NCBI GenBank assembly: GCA_009741485.1
Contig: CM019219.1
Location: forward strand, 2,579,998 to 2,643,997
Direction: 5' to 3'
Length of the DNA: 64,000 bases
Source: Malurus cyaneus samueli
Lineage: Eukaryota; Chordata; Aves; Passeriformes; Maluridae
A program made the position numbers and the translations under genes. The notes under the pieces are model-generated. The model had not been told where the DNA came from, did no database searches, and worked only from the letters and a program-made list of their open reading frames with translations. Of this stretch, positions 26,654-36,620 are shown in pieces. Every line of letters starts with the position of its first letter. The first letter of the stretch is position 1.

Positions 26654-29220
26654 CCACGCAGTAGTATCCTTGTCTTAGGAACGAACAGAACAGATTATAT
26701 CAGGACAAACCCAAATAACCAAAGGGAAAAATGCCAACTTAATTATATCTCCTGTACAGTAGAAAATGCAAAAGGGCTGCAAATTTGGCAGCTTCCTGGG
26801 CAAGAGGCTCTGCACATACCAGTCTCTACCTCTGCTTCCAATATTTTACCTCCCCATGTTCTGTGTAAAAAATCTACTACTCCTTCTGCTTTTTGAAGCA
26901 GAGGCTTCATATTAGTCCTTTTCTTGAAGAAACTTTCCTCTTAAAACATCACTGCTCTCATTCTCTGCTCCAGCCCCTCCACACATCTCCTCTCGCTTTG
27001 GTCTTCACCAAAGTGAGTTTCTGTGTAAATGGGACATCAGCACAGGTAAATAAGTTGTTTTGAAAAATGCCAGGTGGACACAACTTCAGTTTGACTACAC
27101 AGCTCCTGAACACCTGCCTATGCCATGAAAGAAGGAAACACAAAATCATACATATTATTACAGGTTAACACATTCTCAGAATTGCTGTGGAAGTACTACA
27201 GGTCTTTTAACGCACATTAACTGGTAGACCCAAAAGAGATAATCATTAATCTTGCACTTTAAGAAAGTTCCAAAAGAATTAACTACATAGAGCAGCTGTG
27301 CACCAGCCACTGATGATGCAAAAATGAGCACAGTCACAATCCTGTGCAAGCTGAAGCAATGACAGCTACACAAGAAATGCTATGAAAAGTGTCAGGCAAA
27401 TGTCTGGATTGTTTGAAATCTTAATTTGAACACAGACGCTTTGTTTATAAGGTGTAAGAAATTTGATTCAATTGACATTACAAAGTTACAATTATCTACC
27501 TTATTTAACTGATTTTACCAAGCTATGACATCTGACAAATGGCAAACTCTTTCTTCATCAGCTGTGTTGAAAAAAAAAAATTCTCTTTTCAACTTTGCCT
27601 TGTTTCCCTCTTCATACATAGTACTATTAAAAAAAATAAGAACTCTGTCACAGCTAAGCCAGCCATTTTCAGCTGCCAAACTAAAGTTTAGTTCCATTTT
27701 AGTACCAGGAGACTGTGGATCATAATTCATGCAGTTAAACTGAGGATTACTTGTTGACATCAATTTTGAACAGCCCAAAATAACCCAGTCTTCAAATTTT
27801 GGGGGGAGGAAAGGGCATGAGATTACTAAGAGAACTGGCAGTAGCAGTTTAAATGCTTTGCTGAGATTAGCAAAGAGCACATCACGACAAAGAATGTATT
27901 GATCTGAAGTTGTGCTAGAACTGATATGGCAAAGAGAAGCTGGAAAGAGAAACATTAACACCCAAGTTAATACCACATGAAGGAGCCAGTAAATCTCACT
28001 TTAAAGTGCCTGAGAGAACATTTGATTATTTGATTGACTGTATTAAAAATAACCTCCCATTCAATCAGTGTAGTATTTCCTACTTACACTTCTGACTTAT
28101 TTACAGATCCTTCTTGCAAAGGCCACCAAAGATGGGTGGGAATTCCCACCCCTGAGGAATTTACAGGTCAAACACGCAATGAGAATGGCCATACACCAAG
28201 CTAAAAATGTCCCTTTGACCCATTCTGCACTGGAATTAGTCTCCAATTTAAGTCAGGCTTCTGTGATGAATGCCGTTGATGCTTTTATGCCACTCAGCAT
28301 TCCAATTACATTAATATTTGTAATTATACTTCTGAGAAAATGCTAATGGACACAACTCCACAAGAACAGATCACAGCCTCACCAGTCACCTCCACCTGCC
28401 CATCCTTGCTTAAGCAGCAGCAGGAAAGTAAAGGTAGTAATTTCTTTCTCCTTCAAGAGAACTGCACCACATAATTAGAGTTTCACAAATCCCAAGAAAC
28501 GCAGCACATCCAAAGGTTTTATTCTCTTTGAATGCTGTGACAGACTTAAACCAGAGGTGATCTTTTGCATATGACATGCCACGCTCCACATGCTGAGACA
28601 CCAACTCAGCTTGGCCTTTGGAAGGAGGCCAGCAAGAGTTCCAGAACACCTCTTGCTGCTCACCTGTTTCCCCTTCTCTGAGCAACCACTGAAAAAGGAG
28701 GGAAAAAATAGAAATAAGCCTCACAAATCTCTTCTGTAGTCACCAAAGACCTATAAGTAGGCAGAAAAACAAAACTAATTACAATAGAGCTCTCCTGAAC
28801 TACTGTTAAAAGGTTCTGCTCACACCAGAATGAGCTTCAAGAAGAGGAAGGAGCGACTTACTACAAAGAAGACATCTCACCTTTCAATTTTCGCACCAAC
28901 AAACGCATCAAAGCACTAAAACTCACATGCCAGCTCCACCACTTGTGACACTGCAGGCAGCTGGTGAGCAGAGACTGTTCAAGCACTGCACAAAGCCCGT
29001 CAAACAACATTTGTTTACTACATCAACCCCCAAGAATTCCAGAAAAAGTTGTCATTATTGCCATCGCTGAAAGTCACCGTGGCAGCAGAAAGTTCTCAGC
29101 AGCCGGGCTGTGCCAGCCGGGCAGGACAGCCGGATTCATCATCTCCATCATTTCTCCCACCCGCTGCTCCCAACGGAGCAGTGACTGCTATGGGGACAGG
29201 CTGATTCTGTCACTCCCAAG

Positions 29221-29262
29221 GAAGGACTCACAGACACATCCGAAGGACTCACAGACACATCC
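29221..29262. repeat. Perfect tandem duplication of a 21-bp unit
   Basis: A 21-bp unit starting gaaggactcacagacacatc occurs twice back to back (29221-29241 and 29242-29262) without mismatch. Being perfect, it is probably recent or polymorphic in copy number. Confidence 0.85.
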
Positions 29263-29479
29263 ATGACCTCCGCAGACAAGTTTATCTTATCCTGCCAGGA
29301 AGCTGCTGCAGTCTGGGACCGTGAAGGCAGACAGACAGGCGCTGGAAGCGTGGATTACCAAGGTCTGCCTTGCTCCTTAATCCAACTTTCCCAATTTCTG
29401 TTTAGACTTTGGTTCTCAAAGACAAGCTCGATTTTGAAATACTTCTCACACTGTACTTCTGATAAAGCATCGACAATAC

Positions 29480-29640
29480 GTGATCACAGAGACATAGAAT
29501 GAATCACAGAATGGTTTGGGCTAGAAGAGACCTTAAAGATTATCTCGTTCCAATCCCGTGCCATGGGCAGGGACACCTTCCACTATCCCAGGTGGCTCCA
29601 AGCCACATCCAACCTGGCCTTGGACACTTCCAGGAATAGG
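29480..29640 (-). mobile_element. CR1 LINE, truncated 3' fragment
   Basis: The copy has the reverse complement of the CR1 3' end: 'atcacagaatggtttgggct', 'gagaccttaaagattatctc', 'ccatgggcagggacaccttc' and 'tggccttggacacttccagg'. It sits about 0.6 kb inside the ZRANB1 transcription unit, close to the CpG island, in the sense orientation. Confidence 0.93.
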
Positions 29641-30256
29641 CAGTATCATGGAAGTTCTGCTACCCGAAATTCACACACACACAACCCATCACTCCCATCA
29701 CCTACTCCACCACCGCGTGCAGATCCACACAGGCATATCCGAACAGGAACAGAATCAAACCAGGAGGGTGGGAAGAAGTGGGAGAGAGGCAGCACAGGCA
29801 TGATCTCACCCAGGCACACCGAGGCACCACAGCCCGGGGTCCGGAGCAGCAGCCACGGGAGAAAAAATCAGAGTTTCCTGCCTTTCCTTCCTCCTGTACC
29901 GAGGTTGTGCCAACCTACCCTCCCTCAGCAAACCCTTCCACGCGGGACAGCGATCCCAGCGGGATACAAGGGATCCTGCGGAGCGCCTGCTCACAGACCC
30001 CCGACCCCGCAGCGGGTCCCCGGCCGGCTCTGGCTCAGCTCGCCCCGTTTCCCCGCGCCCCCTGTCCACAGCGCTCTCGAAAGGGCCAGGGAGAGCAACA
30101 GGGCTTTACCTTTCCCGGACCGTCCCTCAGCCCTCAGGAACACGCTCGGAGCGCTGGAGCCGCCTGGCCCCCGCGCCCCCCCCCCTCCGCGCTCCCCCCC
30201 CGCTCACGACATGGTCTCCCCGAGGCGCGCGGTGCCGCGGCCGCGGGCGCTCCCAC

Positions 30257-30330
30257 CTCGGCGCGGCGGGGGCGGGAGCTCGTCCGCGTGCTTCTATGCG
30301 GCAGCTCGGAGCGTGCCAAAGCAAAATAAC
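30257..30330 (-). other. ZRANB1: Probable ZRANB1 non-coding first exon
   Basis: Read on the minus strand, the sequence below the promoter boxes runs through a GC-rich leader to the donor-like GCCGAG|GTGGGAG, with exon boundary at 30257. A second donor with better +3 to +5 consensus, CATGTC|GTGAGCG, lies at 30208 and would extend the exon by 49 nt and add an ATG. The transcription start is inferred at about 30310-30340, 50-100 bp below the paired CCAAT boxes. Neither start nor donor is proven by sequence alone. Confidence 0.4.
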
Positions 30331-30450
30331 CCCGCACGGCCGAGCCGCACGTCAGCCGGCCTGCCGCCACTGCGCGCGCCATTGGCTGGGCCCTCTCCTG
30401 CCTTCCGCCAATCGCCGGGCGGCTCTTTGAGCAGAGCGGTGATGTCATCG
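30331..30450 (-). promoter_or_regulatory. ZRANB1: Inferred TATA-less ZRANB1 core promoter with CCAAT and CRE-like sites
   Basis: Motifs seen: ATTGG (minus-strand CCAAT) at 30381-30385 within gccattggc, a plus-strand CCAAT at 30408-30412, a CRE half-site cacgtcag at 30348-30355, TGATGTCA at 30440-30447, and a gcgcgc stretch at 30372-30378 resembling an NRF-1 half-site. Two CCAAT boxes in opposite orientation about 27 bp apart are typical NF-Y-driven CpG-island promoters, which are often bidirectional. There is no TATA box. The role is an inference from motif layout and from the position upstream of ZRANB1. Confidence 0.6.
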
Positions 30451-30505
30451 CTGCCGCGGAGTGCCGCGCGCTGAGGGCGCCTGCAGGGGCGCGTCCCGTC
30501 ACCCG

Positions 30506-31155
30506 CTCAGGGCGGGTTCCGGCCCTCGCGGGGATCTGAGCTTGCTCCTGCCCGGATCCCTTCCTTTCCCTTCCCGTCACCGCCCCGCCCGTCTCTCCCT
30601 CAGGGCGGGTTCGGGACCCTCGGCGGGGGCTCTGCGCTGCTCCTGCCCGGATCCCTTCCTTCTGCCCTTCCCGTTCATCCCGCCCGCCCGTTCTCTCCCC
30701 TCAGGGCGGGTTCGGGACCCTCAGTGGGGCTCGCGCGCTGCTCCTGCCGCGATTCCTCTTCTGCCCTTCCCGTTCATCCCGCCGCCCGTTCTCTCCCCTC
30801 AGGCGGTCGACCTAGTGGGGCTCTGCGCTGCTCTGCCGGATCCCTTCCTTCTGCCCTTCCCGTCACTCCGCCCGCCCTCTTCTCCCCTCAGGGCGGTTCG
30901 GGCACCTCAATGGGGCTCTGCGTGCTCCTGCCCAACCCTTCTCTGCCCATTCCCGCCCTCAGGAGCGGTTCGTGGACCCGCCGGGCGCTCCGCGCCCCCT
31001 TCCCGGTCCCTTCGTGCTGCCCTTCCCCTGCATTCTGCCCGCCCGTCCTCGCCCCTCAGAGCGGGTCCGGGACCCTCGGCGGGGGCTCCGTGCTGCTCCT
31101 GCCCGGATCCCTCCCTACCTCCCTTCCCGTACATCCCGCCCGTCCGGCCGGGCCC
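30506..31155. repeat. GC-rich minisatellite, about seven units of roughly 70-101 bp
   Basis: Unit starts marked by 'ctcagggcggg' or variants are at 30506, 30599, 30700, 30799, 30887, 30958 and 31055. Spacings are 93, 101, 99, 88, 71 and 97 bp. Each unit runs through 'ggttcgggaccctc', 'ggggctctgcgctgctcctg', 'cggatcccttccttctgccc' and 'ttcccgttcatcccgcccgc'. The middle units resemble each other most, and the sixth is shortened. The array begins about 60 bp upstream of the promoter boxes. Pro/Arg-rich open frames across it, up to 232 codons, arise from its composition and are not genes. Confidence 0.93.
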
Positions 31156-31364
31156 CTAGGCACCCCGCCGCCCTCCCCGAACCAAACATGCGCTCAGAGC
31201 ATATTAATAATAGAGACCAGAGCATCCCCCCGTGGTTCCACAGACACCATGGTGCGGGGTAGATGAACATCGAAGTGTCCCGTGGAAATAAGCCCTCAAA
31301 AAGCACCCTGTGATGGCACATGGCCAGGCAGCAGCCGTGGAGAGCAGCTCTTTGTGGCAGCTGG

Positions 31365-31655
31365 TCACAGAATCACTGAATCGCTGAGGTTGGAAAAGCC
31401 CGCCAAGATAACCGGAGTCCAACCTGTGACCGATCCCCACCTTGTCACCCAGTCCAGAGCACTTAGTGCCACATTCAGGCGTTCCTTAAACATCTCCAGG
31501 GATGGGGACTGCACCGCTGGCCTGGGCAGCCCCTTCCAATGTCAAATCACCCCTTCCGTGAAGAAATACCTCCTAATGTCCAACCTGAACCTCCCATGGT
31601 ACAGCTTAAAACTATGTCCTCTGGTTCTTATCGGTGCTCGGGAAATACTTTGCTT
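31365..31655 (-). mobile_element. CR1 LINE fragment, older subfamily
   Basis: The fragment starts with a decayed tail 'cacagaatcactgaatcgct', followed by 'gaggttggaaaagccc', 'gtccaacctgtgaccgatcc', 'gccacattcaggcgttcctt', 'catctccagggatggggact' and 'gaagaaatacctcctaatgt'. It belongs to a different subfamily from the common 'cctggcacaggg' type. Confidence 0.9.
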
Positions 31656-31699
31656 TGGAACAACTGACAGAATTACTGGGAAGCCAAAATCCACCAAAT

Positions 31700-31795
31700 G
31701 CCATGGTCAAGTTGACATGGTGGTGTTGCGTCTTAGGTTGGACTCGATCTCAGAGGTACTTTTCAATCTAAATTGATCCTGTGAAATAAATTATC
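31700..31795 (+). mobile_element. CR1 LINE 3' end fragment
   Basis: The fragment carries 'gacatggtggtgttgcgtct', 'taggttggactcgatctcag' and 'ttttcaatctaaattgatcc', the CR1 3' terminus on the plus strand. It is diverged. It lies back to back with the minus-strand copy immediately to the left. Confidence 0.8.
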
Positions 31796-32860
31796 AGCAT
31801 TTCCTCCAAAAGTTGATTCCAGCTGTTCCTGTCTCAGGACAGTAAATGTGTGAGGGATTGGAGTTCAGGATGTCTGGATGTCTTCCTGGCCGGAAGGTCT
31901 CATCCAAGCAGCAGCCCCGCAGTGCAAACCCCATTCCTCTTCTGGGAAGGAAAGACCAACAACAACAGCTCTGCCAGCCCTTGGGTTCAGTCCTTGTGCC
32001 GGCTATGCAATTTTTTTTGCTTTCTACTCAAAAATTACAAGTCTGCATCTTTCTTAAGCTGCCCTTGTAGGCTCACTGACAGAAAATGTGTATTTGTCCA
32101 CATCCTCCTTTTTCTCTCCTGGGTTCTACATCATTCAAGACCTGATTTTTTTTTCCTCCACTGCAGTTACTACTCTTTTATTTCAGGCTTTCTCAGATGT
32201 TTCAGCACTTTCTTATTTCCATGGTTTCATTCTCCATTCCCAGACTCTTTTAGCTAATGCCTCAGGCTCCGTGTTGCATTGGGAAACTCATCGTGGACCA
32301 GCTGGATCCACCCCTTCTCACTCAGTCAGCGTAAAAGAAAAAAACACCTGAGATGTTCCAGCAGTCATGCTAGAGAAAATCCCTTTGTCCAGCAGGCAAA
32401 CAACCAGGACTGGAGACAGGACAAGTAAAATGTAATTACTTATGAAGACTGAAATAGAAATTTGTCTTCATTCGCAATTAAATTAGTTCTCTATAAACAT
32501 CGAGAACTGTTGCAGGGGGAGGGTAATGTGATTTCCCTCTTCCAGACTAATTATTTACTAAATTCTCTTTCTGACTCTGCTGAACAAGTTGGTGCATTTC
32601 TTAAAATGCAGCTATACAAAAGAGGGGGACAGCTTTGTTTGGATCAGTTATGTAGAAGAAATATTCCCTCTCTTAAGGAATTGTGCCATCTCTAGAAATC
32701 ATCCAGAAAATTTATCCCTTGCTTGTGGCATCTAGGCAAGATGATGGAAGAGCTGTTGGGGTAAATTCTTAGTGCTGCCCCAACTATACAACAGTGGGAG
32801 ACTTCCAGAAATAATTGTTAGAGATTAGACTGAAGAAAAAGATAAGAAAATACAATTAAT

Positions 32861-32905
32861 ATCATAGAACCATTGACACGTAGAGGGGCTTGGGTTGGAA
32901 AAAAC
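32861..32905 (-). mobile_element. Possible remnant of a CR1 3' end
   Basis: 'atcatagaaccattgacacg' followed by 'ggcttgggttggaaaaaac' resembles an eroded CR1 terminus. It is short and diverged, so the call is weak. Confidence 0.4.
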
Positions 32906-35032
32906 TTATGACCAACTGGAAAAATTATTCCAAAGAATTCTATGATTCTAAATTATTTTAATCTCTGCACAGTTGTTCTGCAGAACAGAGGCATTCTGAG
33001 TAGTGAAACAGGTCCCTGGATAGTATTAGAAGGAGGACATGTGGTAAAATTGAATTTGAAAATATTTACCAGAGCAAAAGCAAATCCTGGGCTGCATCTC
33101 CCAATTACCTGACATTTTTGATGTTGCTGACTTTATTGCTAAGGCCATCGCTAAGTCTTTGGCTTTAGCTCAAAATGCTGCCTGTGTCTCCTTCCAGGTT
33201 TACCTTGCGGGAGTTTGCCATTTGTTCTAGACTTAAACAATAAAATACAAGAGGAATGACCTTTCAGCAGTTTAGAACATTGATATTTACACATACATTT
33301 TATCCAATGAGAGCTTTCAGTCATCTAATTTGGAGACAAATCAAAATCCACAGGACTTGATAGTCCAGTCCTCAACAGATTTGATATTTGATCATCTTTT
33401 TGGTTTTTTAAATGTCAAAAAGATAATTCTATTTTTGTTAGGGGTAGCAGAAGTTGTAAGCAAGTACTAACTTCCTATATCCCACCCAAAATTTTAATCT
33501 CCTTTCGCCAGTTTTGGTAGAAATTTTAATTTAATTTTTTACTCCCTAGTAAGGAATCTGGAACAGTCATACTCATTTGACAGCTTAAGCTGTTATTTTG
33601 GGAACCTTCCTTTGCAGAGCTGGATTTGCTCAGGCCTTGGCGCTCATGTGCCTTCACACAGAGTTGTACAACTGCCCTATGTGCCTCCCAAGGAACCCAC
33701 AGCAGAGCTGTCAGCCTTCCTCCACATCTAAAAATATCATTTGCACATATATGTGTTCCAGCTTTCTTTTTTCCACACTTCTCAAACATCATAAATCCCT
33801 GTTCTTGTAACTCCCCACCTTCCACAGCCATCCTCAATCCAATCTCCTTCTTTCCAATTTCTCTAGAACAAGAACTAATAGTAAATCTCTTTGGCAGAGC
33901 TCACAGATTTGATAAAATCTAAGCAACGTGCAGAAATTATTTAATTTTGCAGGAATATCCGGCTAAGAACCCCTCTTGGCTCCCACTCCTTGTCAGCCTG
34001 GAGCTGCCCCACCAGCCTGGAACCCTTTGTGCCTGCGACGTGTGAGCCTTGCAGGCAGCCGGTGAGGCAGATGGCTGGGAAGTTCCCTTCGTTTTTTCTA
34101 CAAAGAATTTATACATTTAGGATTTTTTTTCGGCACAATCCTAAGTTGCAAATTGCCCCTGTCTTCTATTAAACACAAAAAATTTGCCTCACAAGACACC
34201 CTGATTTTTCTGTCCTGATGCTCTTTACTGTTAGTAAAAGGCCTTTTCCCTCAACCCTCCCTGACATTTCTGTTCTGATTCACCCTGTTTATACCCAAGC
34301 AAATGATACCCAAAGCTATAATTAGAATGCAAGCGCTGAAACATTTCACAGGAGCACATTTGTTGCATGTAATAGCTGGGGGGACTCAGTGACACAAAAT
34401 TGTGCTTCAGGTAAGCAAAAAAAGGGCAAAAACCTAATTATTTTCTGCTGGCGTGGAGTGTTTTTGGCTGCAGCAGAATTACCTCAGCCTGAGTGCAAAG
34501 ATTACATCTAGTTAGTGATGTCTAAGTGCAGATCTTGCTCTTACGTAATTCTCTTTACCCTGGTAACTCCTCGCTCTCAGGCAGAGCGCTGGCTCCCATT
34601 AGGAGATTCTTCCTCAGCTTATCCAGGAGCAGGGATGTACGTGCTCACCAGATGGTTTTTTCTCACTAGCTGAACTTTGAATATGAAGAGCTCCCTACTC
34701 AAACAGCTCCTCAGATTCTGCTCTTGCCATTGCATTGTTTTATCCTCTTTTCAGGAGCAAAGAAGGTTTGCAACATTTAGACAAAGGGCGAGGAATAGAG
34801 ATACACAGAAATCCAAAGGAAATATGGGTTATGGAGCTATTGACAAGGATATTTTAAATGATTCACTAATTTGTTACCAGTTTTCCATCCTCTGAGTCAG
34901 CCTGAGCCTTCACACCAAGTAAGTCTCATACTTGTGGCTCCTTTTCCCATTTTCATTTCAATCACAGAGGTATTCAGCTATAGCTAGATCACTATTCCTC
35001 CTATCCAGGCAAGGATGAAGTCAGAGAAGGCA

Positions 35033-35090
35033 TAATCACAGAGCCAGAGAATGCCCTAGGTTGGAAGAGATGTGAAATAACATCCATGGA
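35033..35090 (-). mobile_element. CR1 LINE 3' end remnant
   Basis: 'taatcacagagccagagaat', then 'ccctaggttggaagagatgt' and 'aacatccatggagcc' match the outermost CR1 3' end on the minus strand. Only about 60 bp remains. Confidence 0.65.
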
Positions 35091-36238
35091 GCCAGCAGGA
35101 GACCACTCACAGCTCTCCAAGTAGTCATGGTATGTGGTGGTGATTGTTTCAGGGACAAAATAGCTAGGAAAGATAGAGAATAAATGGATCCACCTTGGAA
35201 AAACTGTGCAGAAATATGTCTAAAGTGTATTCTGAGTTGTTACCCCCTCACTTCAAAATGTATTTCAATAGCAAAAAGAAAAAGGTTTGAAGTGGGGAGC
35301 ACTTGCTTTGAAAATTTCCACAATGTCCATATTTTTTCTTGATTTCTCTCTGGTTCCACATGGAGCAGAGGAAGGGGGTGAAGGAGTAAATCCATCAGGG
35401 TGGGGTTTCCAGCTGAAGGGTTTGACCCATATGGTCAGGGAACTTTAGGAACTTTCCTCAGCTGGGCAGACCTTGTGTAGGTGAAGGAGTCTGGCCAACA
35501 GAAAGGCAGCACACATGGAGAAAAACGGGAATTTGGGAAGCGATGGGATGGCTGTATTCCAGCATTAGCGTGGATCTGGAGACTCCATGAGACTGCAGGA
35601 GCTGCCTGTCCCAGATGGTGAGCACAGCGTGGCTGCCGCCGCTCCGAGCATGCATCAGCAGGTTTGTCACAGCACAAGAATGCAGGGGGGAGGACAGAGA
35701 GGAGGAAAAGAGAGAGGGAAGCGAGGAAAATGTGAGACACAGTGTTAGAAACAAAGGGGAAGAGAAATAGAACAGGAAAATGCAAAGAGCTCTTTGGATG
35801 CGCTCTAAAAGAAAGTCATCAGGGATGGCACTGACAAGTGAAAACACAGCTCTAAAAGGATGCAGCAGCCTGAGTCCCTTCAGGGGCATGTAAGACATTT
35901 GTGAGGACTCGAGACAAAAATCCATTACAAAAATGAACTGAAATCCAGAAACTTACTGCTGTACAGAAATGTCAGGCTTAAAGAGCCTGGATGGCTGTGC
36001 ACAATGGCCACCGTCTCTTTCACCCTCACCACTGACACTTTGAACTCCCACCAACGCCCCAGACCTCTCCAAAATGCTTCCAGCAGCAGAAAATGAAGCA
36101 TGGGGTCAGCATAACACTGACTCCTCCAACAATGCCAACCGGGGCTGGAGGAGATGAAAATACCACATTGTGCAGCCACTGGTTTTGATGCAGGGTTAGG
36201 CAGTCCCCTCCTCTGATTTTGTGAATCTCCTGATGGCA

Positions 36239-36267
36239 TCACCCCTCCCCAAATGTTGTATAAAAGG
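36239..36267 (+). promoter_or_regulatory. TATA-box and CACCC-like pair in intergenic DNA
   Basis: A strong TATA consensus, TATAAAAGG at 36259-36267, sits 10 bp below a 'tcacccctcccc' block (36239-36250). The spacing resembles a proximal promoter. No coding exon follows within several kilobases on the plus strand, so a non-coding transcript, an enhancer or chance are all possible. Confidence 0.3.
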
Positions 36268-36399
36268 CATAGATGCTAAACCTGGTGGTTGTGGAGCTGA
36301 AAGGCAAAATCTCAGACATGTTTCTGCTTTAGGAGAGCCCAGCACTTTTCCTGTGCAGCAAAGCAGCATTGTCAGGAGGCTTTAATATGCCCTAAATTT

Positions 36400-36620
36400 G
36401 AGCCAAAGCTGTTAGTGGTCAGCAAAAGTGAAAATGGGATTTATTATAAATAAGGCTGTCCAGGAACACACAAGGCAACGGAGAAGGGACGTTCTGTGTC
36501 TGGTTTGCAGAACACAGTGCATCAAGCCCAGCATAATCAGCATCAGCTAATCAGATTATTTGATGAGCCAGAGGGAGCAAAATCTATCTTTGAGTTGACG
36601 TAATCCACCAATAGACTGCT
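36400..36620. promoter_or_regulatory. Possible conserved non-coding element with homeodomain and CRE-like sites
   Basis: Clustered ATCA/TAAT words (36531-36570, including cagctaatcagattatttga) are followed by TGACGTAA at 36596-36603, one of the few CG dinucleotides in this AT-rich neighbourhood. The region has no recognisable repeat. Enhancer function is an inference from motif clustering only. Confidence 0.25.

Larger units (their letters stand above)
17524..30256 (-). other. ZRANB1: ZRANB1 5' UTR intron (about 12.7 kb)
   Basis: The interval between the coding-exon acceptor at 17524 and the likely first-exon donor near 30250-30256 is AT-rich, non-coding DNA. It holds two CR1 fragments (20633-20883 plus, 29480-29640 minus), an AAAC-rich simple repeat at 26609-26653, and a 21-bp perfect tandem duplication at 29221-29262. 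I found no convincing extra exon, but short non-coding 5' UTR exons cannot be excluded by reading. Confidence 0.6.
29940..31180. promoter_or_regulatory. CpG island covering the ZRANB1 promoter and a downstream-flanking minisatellite
   Basis: Both sides of this block are AT-rich, while the block itself is dense in CG dinucleotides and GC-rich throughout. It is the only such island in the window. It contains the probable first exon, CCAAT boxes, CRE-like sites and the minisatellite at 30506-31155. The borders are estimates by eye. Confidence 0.85.
31796..36238. other. Intergenic DNA upstream of ZRANB1
   Basis: This is non-coding sequence with two small, diverged CR1 ends (32861-32905 and 35033-35090). 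Open frames up to 155 codons show no domain, no splice context and no codon pattern that would support a gene. Confidence 0.7.

Noticed and set aside
27515..27976. A 153-codon minus-strand frame with a hydrophobic start resembling a signal peptide
   Set aside because: It lies in the ZRANB1 5' intron, has no family resemblance, and the rest of the frame is not domain-like.
29563..30474. A 303-codon open frame on the plus strand across the CpG island
   Set aside because: It begins inside a CR1 fragment and continues through promoter DNA. The translation is Pro/Arg/Ala-rich low complexity and antisense to the ZRANB1 first exon.
30461..31159. A 232-codon Pro/Arg/Ser-rich open frame (plus strand) and overlapping frames of 75-180 codons
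   Set aside because: They run through the GC-rich minisatellite and lack domains, splice context and a stable frame between repeat units. GC-rich tandem DNA has few stop codons.
35458..35925. A 155-codon minus-strand frame rich in Leu, Ser and Phe
   Set aside because: The hydrophobicity comes from purine-rich plus-strand DNA (gaggaaaag-type runs). No splice or family evidence supports it.
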